Of a stretch of 64,000 bases of DNA, positions 55,132 to 63,962 are shown piece after piece. Made by a program: the position numbers and the translations under genes. Numbering within the stretch: position 1 is the first letter of the stretch; every line of letters starts with the position of its first letter. Location: NCBI RefSeq assembly GCF_035917575.1, contig NZ_CP109090.1:2294001-2358000 (forward strand), in the 5' to 3' direction. The notes under the pieces were generated by a model. The model searched no databases, was not told the DNA's origin, and saw nothing but the letters and a program-made list of their open reading frames with translations. Source of the DNA: Streptomyces sp. NBC_01788 (GTDB taxonomy: Bacteria; Actinomycetota; Actinomycetes; Streptomycetales; Streptomycetaceae).

Positions 55132-57048
55132 ATGGACCTGGCACGGCTGCTGCACGACCCCCGCCCCTTCGCCCTGCTGCGCCGCCGTACCCCGGGGCAC
55201 GACCACGACCTGGTCGAGGTGCTGCTCGGCCCGGTGACCGCTCGCGACCGCCTGGCCGACCTGCCCGACGAGGGCCTGGCGCTCGTACCGTTCCGGCAGA
55301 TCCGCGAGCGCGGCTTCGACGTCCGCGACGACGGCACCCCGCTGCTGGTGCTGACGCCCGAGGAGTCGGGTACGGTGCCGCTCGCCGAGGCCCTGGCGCA
55401 GCTCCCCGCGCACCGGGTGCGCGTCGAGGGCGGCGGCTTCGACGTCGGCGACGAGGAGTACGCGGAGATCGTCGGGCGGGTGCTGCGCGAGGAGATCGGC
55501 GCGGGCGAGGGCGCGAACTTCGTGATCCGGCGGACGTACGAGGGGGAGATTCCGGGCTTCGGGCGGGCCGACGCGCTGGCGTTGTTCCGGCGGCTCCTGG
55601 AGGGCGAGCGGGGGGCGTACTGGACGTTCGTGGTGCACACCGGGGACCGGACGCTGGTCGGCGCCAGCCCCGAGGTGCACGTGCGCATGTCCGGCGGGAC
55701 GGTCGTGATGAACCCGATCAGCGGGACGTACCGCTACCCGGCCGAGGGGCCGACGCCCGAGCACCTGCTCGGCTTCCTCGCCGACGGCAAGGAGATCGAG
55801 GAGCTGTCGATGGTCGTCGACGAGGAGCTCAAGATGATGTGCACCGTCGGCGACATGGGCGGGGTGGTCGTCGGACCGCGCCTGAAGGAGATGGCGCACC
55901 TCGCGCACACCGAGTACGAGCTGCGCGGCCGGTCCTCCCTGGACGTGCGCGAGGTGCTCAAGGAGACCATGTTCGCCGCGACCGTCACCGGGTCGCCGGT
56001 GCAGAACGCCTGCCGGGTCATCGAACGCCACGAGAGCGGCGGCCGCGGCTACTACGCCGGCGCGCTCGCCCTGCTCGGCCGCGACTGCGGCGGCGCGCAG
56101 ACCCTGGACTCCCCCATCCTCATCCGCACCGCCGACGTCGACGCCCGCGGCCGGCTGCGCGTACCGGTCGGCGCCACCCTCGTCCGCGGTTCGGACCCGG
56201 CGGGCGAGGTCGCCGAGACGCACGCGAAGGCGGCGGGCGTGCTGACCGCGCTGGGCGTACGGCCCGGCCGGCCGCGCGCGGAGCGGTCGGGGCCCCGGCT
56301 CGCCGACGACCCTCGGGTGCGGGCGGCCCTGGACGGTCGGCGCGCGCTGCTCGCGCCGTTCTGGCTGCGGATGCGCGGCGGAGGCTGCGCACCGCAGTCG
56401 GAGGCCGGGGGAAGCGCACCGGGACTCACCGGGCACACCCTGGTCGTGGACGGCGAGGACACGTTCACCGCGATGCTCGCGCACGTGCTGCGGTCGTCGG
56501 GGCTGACCGTCGGAGTCCACCGCTACGACGAGCCCGGACTGCGCGCGGCCGTGCTCGCGCACGAGGGACCGGTCGTCCTCGGCCCCGGGCCCGGCGATCC
56601 GTGCGACGCGGCCGACCGGAAGATGCGGCTGCTGCGCGCGCTGACCGCGGAGGTGCTCGCCACGCACCGGCACGGCGTTCTCGGGGTCTGCCTCGGGCAC
56701 GAGCTGATCGCGGCCGAGCTGGGACTGGAGATCGTCCGCAAGGCGGTGCCCCACCAGGGCGCCCAGAGCCGGATCGACCTGTTCGGCCGGGCCGAGACCG
56801 TGGGCTTCTACAACAGCTATGTGGCGCACTGCGACGACGAGGCGCACGCCGAGCTGTCGGCGCACGGGATCGAGGTGAGCCGGAGCGCGTCCGGTGAGGT
56901 GCACGCGTTGCGCTCCGCGCGGTTCGCGTCGGTGCAGTTCCACCCCGAGTCCGTGCTGACGCTGAACGGCCAGGCGATCGTCAGCGCGCTGCTGGCCGGT
57001 CAGCCGCGCGGCGCCGGCGTGCACGGCGAGCCGCGGCGCGTGCCGTAG
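55132..57048 (+). CDS. trpEG: Fused anthranilate synthase (TrpE-TrpG)
   Basis: Converts chorismate and glutamine to anthranilate. The 638 residues hold an N-terminal chorismate-using domain (about 1-400; MNPISGTYRYP, ELSMVVDEELKMM, RVIERHESGGRGYYAG). A short linker follows and then the glutamine amidotransferase domain (about 425-620) with GVCLGHE (Cys520), FHPES (His/Glu). ATG 55132 has GGAAGAGGA upstream. Controlled by the Trp leader. Fused types also serve phenazine or ADIC pathways, but the attenuator supports tryptophan synthesis. Confidence 0.94.
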   Translation: MDLARLLHDPRPFALLRRRTPGHDHDLVEVLLGPVTARDRLADLPDEGLALVPFRQIRERGFDVRDDGTPLLVLTPEESGTVPLAEALAQLPAHRVRVEGGGFDVGDEEYAEIVGRVLREEIGAGEGANFVIRRTYEGEIPGFGRADALALFRRLLEGERGAYWTFVVHTGDRTLVGASPEVHVRMSGGTVVMNPISGTYRYPAEGPTPEHLLGFLADGKEIEELSMVVDEELKMMCTVGDMGGVVVGPRLKEMAHLAHTEYELRGRSSLDVREVLKETMFAATVTGSPVQNACRVIERHESGGRGYYAGALALLGRDCGGAQTLDSPILIRTADVDARGRLRVPVGATLVRGSDPAGEVAETHAKAAGVLTALGVRPGRPRAERSGPRLADDPRVRAALDGRRALLAPFWLRMRGGGCAPQSEAGGSAPGLTGHTLVVDGEDTFTAMLAHVLRSSGLTVGVHRYDEPGLRAAVLAHEGPVVLGPGPGDPCDAADRKMRLLRALTAEVLATHRHGVLGVCLGHELIAAELGLEIVRKAVPHQGAQSRIDLFGRAETVGFYNSYVAHCDDEAHAELSAHGIEVSRSASGEVHALRSARFASVQFHPESVLTLNGQAIVSALLAGQPRGAGVHGEPRRVP

Positions 57049-57067
57049 CAAGAAACGCGCGCACCAA

Positions 57068-57096
57068 GGGCGCCGCCGGTCAGGTCGGCGGCGCCC
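57068..57096. terminator. Hairpin between convergent trpEG and pfkA
   Basis: GGGCGCCGCCG (57068-57078) pairs perfectly with CGGCGGCGCCC (57086-57096) around a seven-base loop. Confidence 0.75.
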
Positions 57097-57132
57097 CCGG
57101 TGCGGTCCCCGGACGGGGAGGCCGTGGCGGGG

Positions 57133-58161
57133 TCAGCCGAAGAAGACCCCGACCTCCTCGTACAGCTTCGGGTCGACCGTCTTCAGCTTCACGGTGGCCT
57201 CCCCGATCGGCACTCGGACGATGTCGGTGCCGCGCAGGGCGACCATCTTGCCGAAGTCGCCGTCGCGGACGCAGTCGACGGCGTGCAGGCCGAACCGGGT
57301 GGCCAGCCAGCGGTCGAAGGCGCTGGGCGTGCCGCCGCGCTGGATGTGCCCGAGGACGGTGGTCCGTGCCTCCTTCCCGGTGCGTGCCTCGATCTCCTTG
57401 GCCAGCCACTCGCCGACCCCGGACAGCCGTACGTGTCCGAAGGAGTCGCGCGAGCCGTCCTTCAGGACCATGTCGCCGTCCTTGGGCATGGCACCCTCGG
57501 CGACGACGACGATCGGGGCGTACGACGCCTTGAAGCGGGAGGTGATCCAGGCGCACACCTGGTCGACGTCGAAGCGCTGTTCGGGGATGAGGATGACGTT
57601 CGCGCCGCCGGCGAGGCCGGAGTGCAGGGCGATCCAGCCGGCGTGACGGCCCATCACCTCGCAGACCAGGACCCGCATATGGGACTCGGCGGTGGTGTGC
57701 AGCCGGTCGATCGCCTCGGTGGCGATGCCGACCGCGGTGTCGAAGCCGAAGGTGTAGTCGGTGGCCGACAGGTCGTTGTCGATGGTCTTGGGCACGCCCA
57801 CGCAGGGCACGCCGTACTCGTCGCTCAGTCGCGCGGCGACGCCGAGGGTGTCCTCGCCGCCGATCGCGACGAGCGCCTCGACCTCCTGCTTGGCGAGGTT
57901 GTCCTTGATCCGCCGGATGCCGTCCTCCTGCTTGAGGGGGTTGGTCCGTGAGGAGCCGAGGATGGTGCCGCCCCGGGGCAGGATGCCGCGCACCGCGGGG
58001 ATGTCGAGACGGATGGCGTCGTTCTCGAGGGGGCCGCGCCAGCCGTCCCGGAAGCCGACGAAGTCATAGCCGTACTCCTGCACGCCCTTGCGGACGATGC
58101 CCCGGATGACGGCGTTGAGCCCGGGGCAGTCGCCGCCTCCGGTCAGTACTCCGACCCGCAT
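57133..58161 (-). CDS. pfkA: 6-phosphofructokinase
   Basis: Phosphorylates fructose-6-phosphate in glycolysis. The 342 residues contain LTGGGDCPGLNAVIRG and the phosphate-donor site AIGGEDTLG (Asp104) and VPKTIDNDL (Lys125, Asp130). MGRHAGWIA and GHIQRGGTPSAFDR complete the sugar site. ATG 58161 has GAAGGGA upstream. The donor motif is of the type seen in actinobacterial group III PFKs, where ATP versus PPi use is not predicted by these residues alone. Confidence 0.93.
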   Translation of the reverse strand: MRVGVLTGGGDCPGLNAVIRGIVRKGVQEYGYDFVGFRDGWRGPLENDAIRLDIPAVRGILPRGGTILGSSRTNPLKQEDGIRRIKDNLAKQEVEALVAIGGEDTLGVAARLSDEYGVPCVGVPKTIDNDLSATDYTFGFDTAVGIATEAIDRLHTTAESHMRVLVCEVMGRHAGWIALHSGLAGGANVILIPEQRFDVDQVCAWITSRFKASYAPIVVVAEGAMPKDGDMVLKDGSRDSFGHVRLSGVGEWLAKEIEARTGKEARTTVLGHIQRGGTPSAFDRWLATRFGLHAVDCVRDGDFGKMVALRGTDIVRVPIGEATVKLKTVDPKLYEEVGVFFG

Positions 58162-58325
58162 GGAAAAGTCCCTTCGCCGCGGTTGCCTGGTGAAGGTCAC
58201 GCTAATGGTGACGCACGTCACTTCGGCATGGGGCGGAGAGTCAATTCCACTGAATTGTCGGGTAGTTGATCACGGAGAAACCACTCGAAAGGGGTATGGC
58301 CGCACGTATGCGAGTTGACTCGCCC

Positions 58326-59003
58326 CTACTCGCCGTCGAGTCCGCGTTCGATGGCGTACCGCACCAGCTCCACCCGGTTGTGCAACTGGAGCTTGCCCAG
58401 GGTGTTCTGGACGTGGTTCTGGACCGTCCGGTGGGAGATCACCAGACGCTCGGCGATCTGCTTGTAGCTCAGGCCCTTGGCGACCAGGCGCAGCACCTCG
58501 GTCTCGCGGTCGGTGAGCCGGGGCGCATTCGGCTCACCGGCGTCCGCGGCGGGCGCGGGCTCGGCGGCCAGGCGCCGGTACTCGCCGAGGACCAGACCCG
58601 CCAGGCCCGGGGTGAACACCGGGTCGCCCACGGCCGTGCGGCGCACCGCGTCCAGCAGCTCCTGCGTGGAGGCCGACTTCAGCAGATAGCCCGTGGCGCC
58701 CGACTTCACCGCCTCCAGCACATCGGCGTGCTCACCGCTCGCGGACAGCACCAGCACGCGCAACGCCGGGTCGGCGCCGACGAGTTCCTTGCAGACCTGG
58801 ACCCCTGGCTTCGCGGGCAGGTTGAGGTCCAGGACGAGCACCTGGGGCGCGGCGGCCCTGGCACGGCGCACCGCCTGCTCGCCGTCGCCCGCGGTGGCGA
58901 CCACCTCGAAGCCGGCCTCGGCCAGGTCGCGGGCCACGGCGTCGCGCCACATCGGGTGGTCGTCGACCACCATCACTCTGATCGGGCCCTGCTCCTCGCT
59001 CAT
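58326..59003 (-). CDS. macR: Response regulator, NarL/LuxR type
   Basis: About 225 residues. The receiver domain carries the acidic pair in MVVDDHPMWRDA and phospho-acceptor Asp59 (VLVLDLNLP). The C-terminal LuxR helix-turn-helix has LTDRETEVLRLVAKGLSYKQ and IAERLVISHRTVQNHVQN. Its ATG overlaps the kinase stop as ATGA. By position and neighbour it matches S. coelicolor SCO2120 (MacR), a regulator of morphogenesis and actinorhodin, as I recall. The symbol is by inference. Confidence 0.88.
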   Translation of the reverse strand: MSEEQGPIRVMVVDDHPMWRDAVARDLAEAGFEVVATAGDGEQAVRRARAAAPQVLVLDLNLPAKPGVQVCKELVGADPALRVLVLSASGEHADVLEAVKSGATGYLLKSASTQELLDAVRRTAVGDPVFTPGLAGLVLGEYRRLAAEPAPAADAGEPNAPRLTDRETEVLRLVAKGLSYKQIAERLVISHRTVQNHVQNTLGKLQLHNRVELVRYAIERGLDGE

Positions 59004-60325
59004 CGGTTCTCCGCCTTCCCCCGTGTCCGGGACGCGCCCTTCGCGCCCCTCGTGCGCCCGGTGTCGTCCGCGGTGCCGGTGGTGTCCACGGCGCCCGCGT
59101 CCTTGGGCACGTTCAGTTCGACCTCCGTGCCCTGGCCGGGCACCGAGATCAGCTCGGCGGTACCGCCGATGTCGCGCAGCCGGCCCCGGATCGACAGAGC
59201 CACCCCGAGCCGGCCCTCGCCCTCGGCCTGGGCGAGCCGCCCCTGGGGGATGCCGGGACCGTCGTCCCGCACGGTCACGATCACCGACTCCGGCTCGTCC
59301 TCGACCAGGATCCAGGCCCGCGCGCCCTCGCCCGCGTGCCGGCGGACGTTGTCCAGCGCGGCCCCGACGGCGGCGGCCACCTCGCGGGCGGCGGCGGGTC
59401 GCAGCAGCACCGGGGCGCCCGGTTCGGCGAGGCTGACCCGGGCGCCGACGTACGGGGCGAGCAGCGCGCGCAGGTCGATGGGCCCGTCGGGCTCGCCGGT
59501 CGTGTCCTCGTCGTCCTCGTGGTCCTCGTCGACGGTCCGGACGATCGCGCCCCCTGAGGTGTCCCCGTCCGCGCCCCCTGACGCCCTGGGAAGCGGGACC
59601 AGCCCGCCGGAGACCAGGGTGCGCAGCGCCACCTCCTGCTCACCCGCCAGCCGGCCCAGTTCGGCGGCCTCGCCCCCGATGACCGCACCGCGCCGCTGCA
59701 CCATGGCGAGCACCTGGAGCACGCTGTCGTGGATGTCCCGGGCCAGGCGCTCCCGCTCCCGGGTGACCGCCTCGATCTCCAGGGCGCGGGCGAGGGTGCG
59801 CTCGGAGGCGCGGGCCACCTCGACGACATAGCCGATGGCGATGGAGGCGACCCACACCAGGATCACGTTGTGCACGGTGTCGCGGGTCGGGGCGCCGCGC
59901 TCGACCAGGTTGGCGGCGGCGACCGCGGTGGAGGCGACCGCGGCCCAGCGCCAGCCGCCCTTGAGGGCGAAGGCGAGGACGGAGCCGGCGGTCCAGATCG
60001 ACGGCAGGGTCGGGCCGCCGTCCACGATCCGCGCCTGGGCGTCGGCGACGGGGGTGAGGAGGATGCCGGTCAGCGCCAGGGTGAGGTCGGCGGCCAGGAA
60101 GCGCCTGGTGCAGCTCGCGGCGTTCGCGACCTTGGGCAGTGTGGCCACGGTCCACACGGACAGCACGCAGTAGTAGGCGATGGCGACTCCGGGGCGCGGG
60201 AACCGGTCGTAGCCGGTGGCGAACAGGCCGACCGCGTAGAGCATGGTCAGCACCCGGTATCCGGCGAGCGCGCGCCACATCGGCTGCTCGACCGACATCC
60301 TCATCACGCGTTGCCGCTTCGGCAT
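59000..60325 (-). CDS. macS: MacS-family sensor histidine kinase
   Basis: About 441 residues. Five or six N-terminal membrane helices (about 15-170) precede a HisKA_3-type dimerisation/phospho-acceptor site, RERLARDIHDSVLQVLAM (His199). The ATPase domain follows, with NVRRHAGEGARAW and VTVRDDGPGIP. There is an acidic insertion (about 262-290). ATG 60325 is preceded by an uninterrupted run of ten G residues (on the minus strand) that serves as the ribosome site. It is 23 bp from the acyltransferase stop. Confidence 0.9.
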   Translation of the reverse strand: MPKRQRVMRMSVEQPMWRALAGYRVLTMLYAVGLFATGYDRFPRPGVAIAYYCVLSVWTVATLPKVANAASCTRRFLAADLTLALTGILLTPVADAQARIVDGGPTLPSIWTAGSVLAFALKGGWRWAAVASTAVAAANLVERGAPTRDTVHNVILVWVASIAIGYVVEVARASERTLARALEIEAVTRERERLARDIHDSVLQVLAMVQRRGAVIGGEAAELGRLAGEQEVALRTLVSGGLVPLPRASGGADGDTSGGAIVRTVDEDHEDDEDTTGEPDGPIDLRALLAPYVGARVSLAEPGAPVLLRPAAAREVAAAVGAALDNVRRHAGEGARAWILVEDEPESVIVTVRDDGPGIPQGRLAQAEGEGRLGVALSIRGRLRDIGGTAELISVPGQGTEVELNVPKDAGAVDTTGTADDTGRTRGAKGASRTRGKAENR

Positions 60326-60348
60326 GTCCCCCCCCCCGGCGGTTCGCC

Positions 60349-61275
60349 CTACTCCGCCTGCTTCTCCTTCTCGGCCTTCTCGGTCATGTCCTTCTCGGCC
60401 TTCTCGGCCCGCCCGAGCGCCGCCTTCGCCGCCTCCTGGGCCTTGCCGGCCGCCTTCCCCGCAGCTTCCTGGGCCTTGCCGGCCGCCTGCTGGACCCTGT
60501 CGGCCGCCGTCCCCGCCGCCTGCTGGACCCTGTCGGCCGCTGTCCCGGCCGTTCGCCCCGCCGCCTTCTCCGCTTCCCTCTCGGCCTTGGCCGCCTCCGC
60601 GATCTGCCGCTTGGCCGCGGTCGCGTAGACGTCGACGTACTCCTGGCCGGAGAGCTTCATGATCTCGTACATGACCTCGTCCGTCACCGCCCGCAGCACG
60701 AAACGGTCGTGCGCGAGGCCCTGGTAGCGGCTGAAGTCCAGTGGCTTGCCGATGCGTATGCCCGGGCGCATCAGCTTGGGCACGACCTTCCCGGGCGGCT
60801 GGATCTTCTCCGTGTCGATCATGGCGACCGGGATGACCGGCGCTCCGGTGGCCAGGGCCACGCGGGCGAGTCCGCCCGGCTTGCCGCGGTAGAGGCGGCC
60901 GTCGGGCGAGCGGGTGCCCTCCGGGTAGATGCCGAACAGCTCGCCGCGCTCCAGCACCTCTATGCCGCTCCTCACCGCCGCCTCGCCCGCGCCGCGCGAC
61001 CCGGAGCGGTCCACGGGGAGCTGGCCGACGCCCTTGAAGAACGCGGCGGTGAGCCGGCCCTTCACCCCGGGCGTGGTGAAGTACTCGGCCTTCGCGATGA
61101 AGGTGACCGGGCGGTGGAGCATCACCGGCAGGAAGAAGGAGTCCGAGAAGGACAGGTGATTGCTCGCCAGAATGGCGGGACCCTCGTCCGGGATGTTCTC
61201 CAGGCCTTCCACCCAGGGCCGGAAGGCGATCTTCAGCGGCCCCCCGATGGCGACCTTCATCGTGCCGTAGAACAA
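60349..61275 (-). CDS. 1-acylglycerol-3-phosphate acyltransferase with helical Ala/Lys tail
   Basis: PlsC-type enzyme making phosphatidic acid; about 308 residues. The catalytic motif is NHLSFSD (His40, Asp45), the phosphate-binding motif YPEGTRSPDG, with GKPGGLARVAL later. The last about 80 residues are a repetitive, charged, helical tail (GTAADRVQQAAG units, then AEKAEKD). TTG 61275 was preferred: GGAAGG lies seven bases upstream and gives MFYGTMKVAI. The ATG at 61260 lacks a site. First gene of an acyltransferase-macS-macR operon. Confidence 0.9.
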   Translation of the reverse strand: MFYGTMKVAIGGPLKIAFRPWVEGLENIPDEGPAILASNHLSFSDSFFLPVMLHRPVTFIAKAEYFTTPGVKGRLTAAFFKGVGQLPVDRSGSRGAGEAAVRSGIEVLERGELFGIYPEGTRSPDGRLYRGKPGGLARVALATGAPVIPVAMIDTEKIQPPGKVVPKLMRPGIRIGKPLDFSRYQGLAHDRFVLRAVTDEVMYEIMKLSGQEYVDVYATAAKRQIAEAAKAEREAEKAAGRTAGTAADRVQQAAGTAADRVQQAAGKAQEAAGKAAGKAQEAAKAALGRAEKAEKDMTEKAEKEKQAE

Positions 61276-61407
61276 CCGAGTGCCTTCCTGTGTGTGTCGA
61301 TCAGACGATACCGCCGGGCTGCCTTCCGTGGGACCGACGGCCCTGGTCGGTGTCAGTACCGTCGCGTACGGTGAAGTACCAGCAATCGACGACCACAGGA
61401 GAGCCAC

Positions 61408-62187
61408 GTGCCGGTGCTCCCCGGAGCCGAGCCGTTCCGCCACGAGGGCGGGGAGGTCGGTGTCCTCCTCTGCCACGGCTTCACCGGTTCCCCCCAGTCA
61501 CTGCTGCCCTGGGGGCGGTACCTCGCCGGACGCGGCCTGACCGTCTCCCTGCCGCTGCTGCCCGGGCACGGCACCCGCTGGGAGGACATGCAGCTCACCG
61601 GCTGGCCGGACTGGTACGCGGAGGTGGACCGCGAGCTGCGGGTGCTGCGCGAGTCGTGCACGCGCGTGTTCGTGGCCGGGCTGTCCATGGGCGGCGCGCT
61701 GGCGCTGCGGCTGGCCGCCCGGCACGGGGACGCGGTCGCGGGCGTCGTGGTCGTGAACCCGGCCCACAAGGTGCACGGCCTGTCCGCGTACGCCCTGCCG
61801 GTGGCCCGCCATCTCGTACGGACCACGAAGGGCATCGCGAGCGACATCGCGCTGGAGGGCGCCGCCGAGCTGGGGTACGACCGGGTACCGCTGCACGCCG
61901 CGCACTCGCTCAGGAACTTCTTCCGGATGCTCGACGGCGAGCTGCCGCAGGTCACCCAGCCGCTGCTGCTTCTACGCAGCCCGCAGGACCATGTGGTGCC
62001 GCCGGTCGACTCGGCCCGGATTCTCGGCCGGATCTCCTCCACGGACGTCACGGAGGTGCTGCTGGAACACAGCTACCACGTCGCGACGTTGGATCACGAT
62101 GCGGACCGGATCTTCGAGGAGAGCTACGCATTCATCGGCCGGCTCGCACCCAGTGTCGGCAAGGAAGGGACGACGGCAGGTGGCTGA
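61408..62187 (+). CDS. Alpha/beta-hydrolase (carboxylesterase)
   Basis: Monoacylglycerol lipase/carboxylesterase-like protein of 259 residues. The nucleophile is Ser93 in GLSMGG, the oxyanion segment CHGFTGSPQS, the acidic residue in SPQDHVVPP and the catalytic His in LEHSYHVATLDHD. GTG 61408 has CAGGAGAG upstream. It is divergent from the acyltransferase and overlaps the next gene by eight bases. Natural substrate unknown. Confidence 0.9.
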   Translation: MPVLPGAEPFRHEGGEVGVLLCHGFTGSPQSLLPWGRYLAGRGLTVSLPLLPGHGTRWEDMQLTGWPDWYAEVDRELRVLRESCTRVFVAGLSMGGALALRLAARHGDAVAGVVVVNPAHKVHGLSAYALPVARHLVRTTKGIASDIALEGAAELGYDRVPLHAAHSLRNFFRMLDGELPQVTQPLLLLRSPQDHVVPPVDSARILGRISSTDVTEVLLEHSYHVATLDHDADRIFEESYAFIGRLAPSVGKEGTTAGG

Positions 62188-63022
62188 GCACGACTCCGAC
62201 CGCGAGAACCGCGACGGCCGTGAGCCGGCAGAACCGGGCGAACCGGCCGGCCCGGTCACACCGGCCGGACCAGTGGGACCGTCCGAACCAGCCGGACCGT
62301 CCGAATCCGTCGGACCGTCCGAACCGGTCGGAGCGGCCGAACCCGCCGGGCCGGCCGAGCAGCGCGCCGAGCCCGGCGTGCCCGCCGGCAAGAAGGGCTC
62401 CGGCTTCGACGAGGACGCCGCCTGGGCGGCGATCGTCGCCGGGTACGGCGAGGAGCCGCCGGACCCGCCGGGCTCCAGGCCGTTCCGGCCGATCGAGGAC
62501 CTGGCGTTGCCGCCGGACCCGACGCCGGACGTCGAGAAGCCGTGGAAGGACCGAAAGGACCGGAAGGACGAGACCGGGAAGACCGGCAAGGACGCCGAGG
62601 GCGACGGGAACGGCGCGGCCGGCGAGGACGGCGAGAGCGAGGAGGGCCCCTCCGCCCCCGCCGGGCGGCTGGGCAGCTCGGTCTCCTTCGCGCCCGGTGT
62701 CGGCAATCGCGGTGGGGGACCGCGCGACTACTCGCTCGCCGAACCGTCCGACGACGACTTCGACGCGAGCGACGAGGGACACTTCGTCCCGCCGGAGCCG
62801 CCCCCGCTGCCGTCGGCCGACGCGACCGCGAAGTTCGCCTGGCTCGCGGTGATCGGCGGCCCGGTCCTGCTCCTGCTGGCCGTCCTGTTCGGCTGGGACA
62901 TGACGTGGTGGCTCGCCGTGCTCGGCATAGGCGGCTTCCTGGGCGGCTTCGCGACGCTGGTGACGCGCATGAAGACGGACGACGACGACAACGACGACCC
63001 GGGCCGCGGGGCGGTGGTCTGA
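62180..63022 (+). CDS. Pro/Glu-rich protein with C-terminal membrane hairpin
   Basis: About 280 residues. The first about 60 consist of repeated proline-containing words (EPAGP, GPSEP, AGPV), followed by an acidic region with a helix (DEDAAWAAIVAGYG) and Asp/Lys-rich disorder. Two close membrane helices (about 216-262: WLAVIGGPVLLLLAVLFGW, WWLAVLGIGGFLGGFATLV) and an Asp-rich tail end it. GTG 62180 is inside the carboxylesterase end, so translation is coupled. No family is recognised with certainty. Confidence 0.8.
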   Translation: MAEHDSDRENRDGREPAEPGEPAGPVTPAGPVGPSEPAGPSESVGPSEPVGAAEPAGPAEQRAEPGVPAGKKGSGFDEDAAWAAIVAGYGEEPPDPPGSRPFRPIEDLALPPDPTPDVEKPWKDRKDRKDETGKTGKDAEGDGNGAAGEDGESEEGPSAPAGRLGSSVSFAPGVGNRGGGPRDYSLAEPSDDDFDASDEGHFVPPEPPPLPSADATAKFAWLAVIGGPVLLLLAVLFGWDMTWWLAVLGIGGFLGGFATLVTRMKTDDDDNDDPGRGAVV

Positions 63023-63052
63023 GCCCGGGTCCCCGCGACTCGGCCCCCGGCC

Positions 63053-63114
63053 CCGGGGTCTTTCGTCTGGATCAGGCCGGATCAGCCCGGCCTGATCCGG
63101 ACGAGAGGCCCCGG
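63053..63114. terminator. 28-bp continuous hairpin between convergent genes
   Basis: Positions 63053-63080 pair with 63087-63114 without bulge (25 Watson-Crick and 3 G-U pairs), leaving loop ATCAGC. It ends next to the stop of the following gene at 63115 and serves as bidirectional terminator. Confidence 0.9.
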
Positions 63115-63873
63115 CTAGGAAAGTGCCGGGACCCTGAGGGCGGCCAGTACCGGGCGGTGGTCCGTGGAGGCCTTCAGGTCCGCCTCCGTCACTCCCGGCA
63201 GGCCCAGCGGTACGCCGCAGCCGAGGATTTCGACGTCCCGGGTGGCGAAGAGGGCGTCGATGCGCCGGTGGGGGCCGGTGGACGTCCAGGTGGCCTCCGC
63301 GCCCCAGGGTGCGGTGGCCCAGCCGTCCTGGAGCGAGTCGGCCAGCCGCCGGAACGCCGGGCCGTCCGGGCCCTCGTTGAGGTCGCCGCCCGCCACCGCG
63401 TGCTCCACACCCATCCCGGCCAGCCGGTCAAGCAGCACCCCGGCCTGGTCGTACCGCTCCTCCGCGTTCAGCGAGAGGTGGCAGCTGACGACGCCGAGCC
63501 GGGCGCCCCCGAACCGGACGACCGCCGTCGCGAGGCCCCGCCGGTGCAGTCCGGGGGTGAGCGGCAGCAGGACGTCCTCGGTGCGTTCCACGGTGGCCCG
63601 CAGCGAGCAGAGGATCGCCGGGCCCGAGGCCGTCGCGCCCCCGGTGAGGATCACCAGGTCCGCGGCCGCCGCCAGCCGGGCCAGCTTCTTGCGCCAGCGG
63701 AAGAAGCGCGGCGCCTCCTGGACGAGGACGAGATCGGGCGCGCAGGCGCGGATCACCCGGGCCAGCGCCTCGGTGTCGTCCCGCATCGACCGGATGTTGT
63801 GGCTCAGGACGCGGATGACGGCGGAACCATCGGGCTCCGTGCGGGAGTTGGGCAGCAGCATGACGATCAACAT
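63115..63873 (-). CDS. Endonuclease/exonuclease/phosphatase-fold protein
   Basis: About 252 residues of the EEP (DNase I-like) fold. Motifs: VLSHNIRSM (Asn), VLVQEAPRFF (metal-binding Glu), VVSCHLSLN (His), AVAGGDLNEGPDG (catalytic Asp/Asn) and STDHRPVLAAL (final Asp-His). No signal peptide is evident. ATG 63873 and ATG 63861 are both possible and both lack a clear ribosome site. Substrate (nucleic acid or phospholipid/phosphoinositide) is not predictable. Confidence 0.85.
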   Translation of the reverse strand: MLIVMLLPNSRTEPDGSAVIRVLSHNIRSMRDDTEALARVIRACAPDLVLVQEAPRFFRWRKKLARLAAAADLVILTGGATASGPAILCSLRATVERTEDVLLPLTPGLHRRGLATAVVRFGGARLGVVSCHLSLNAEERYDQAGVLLDRLAGMGVEHAVAGGDLNEGPDGPAFRRLADSLQDGWATAPWGAEATWTSTGPHRRIDALFATRDVEILGCGVPLGLPGVTEADLKASTDHRPVLAALRVPALS

Positions 63874-63962
63874 ACGCCGCGGCCGGGCTCACCCGCGGTA
63901 CGGCGGCGCCCACCGGTCCCGGGCGGACGGGGACGGTGGGCGCGCCCGGGGTGCGACCGGCG

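Noticed and set aside
53533..57051. 1172-codon frame that would join the DUF1906 protein to sequence opposite trpEG
   Set aside because: The extra N-terminal about 760 codons are antisense to trpEG and cross its leader; the signal peptide near 54762 marks the real start.
58162..58325. MacR-type box (TGAGTAC-GTACTCA) near macR
   Set aside because: No such palindrome was found in the gap or upstream of the acyltransferase-macS-macR operon.
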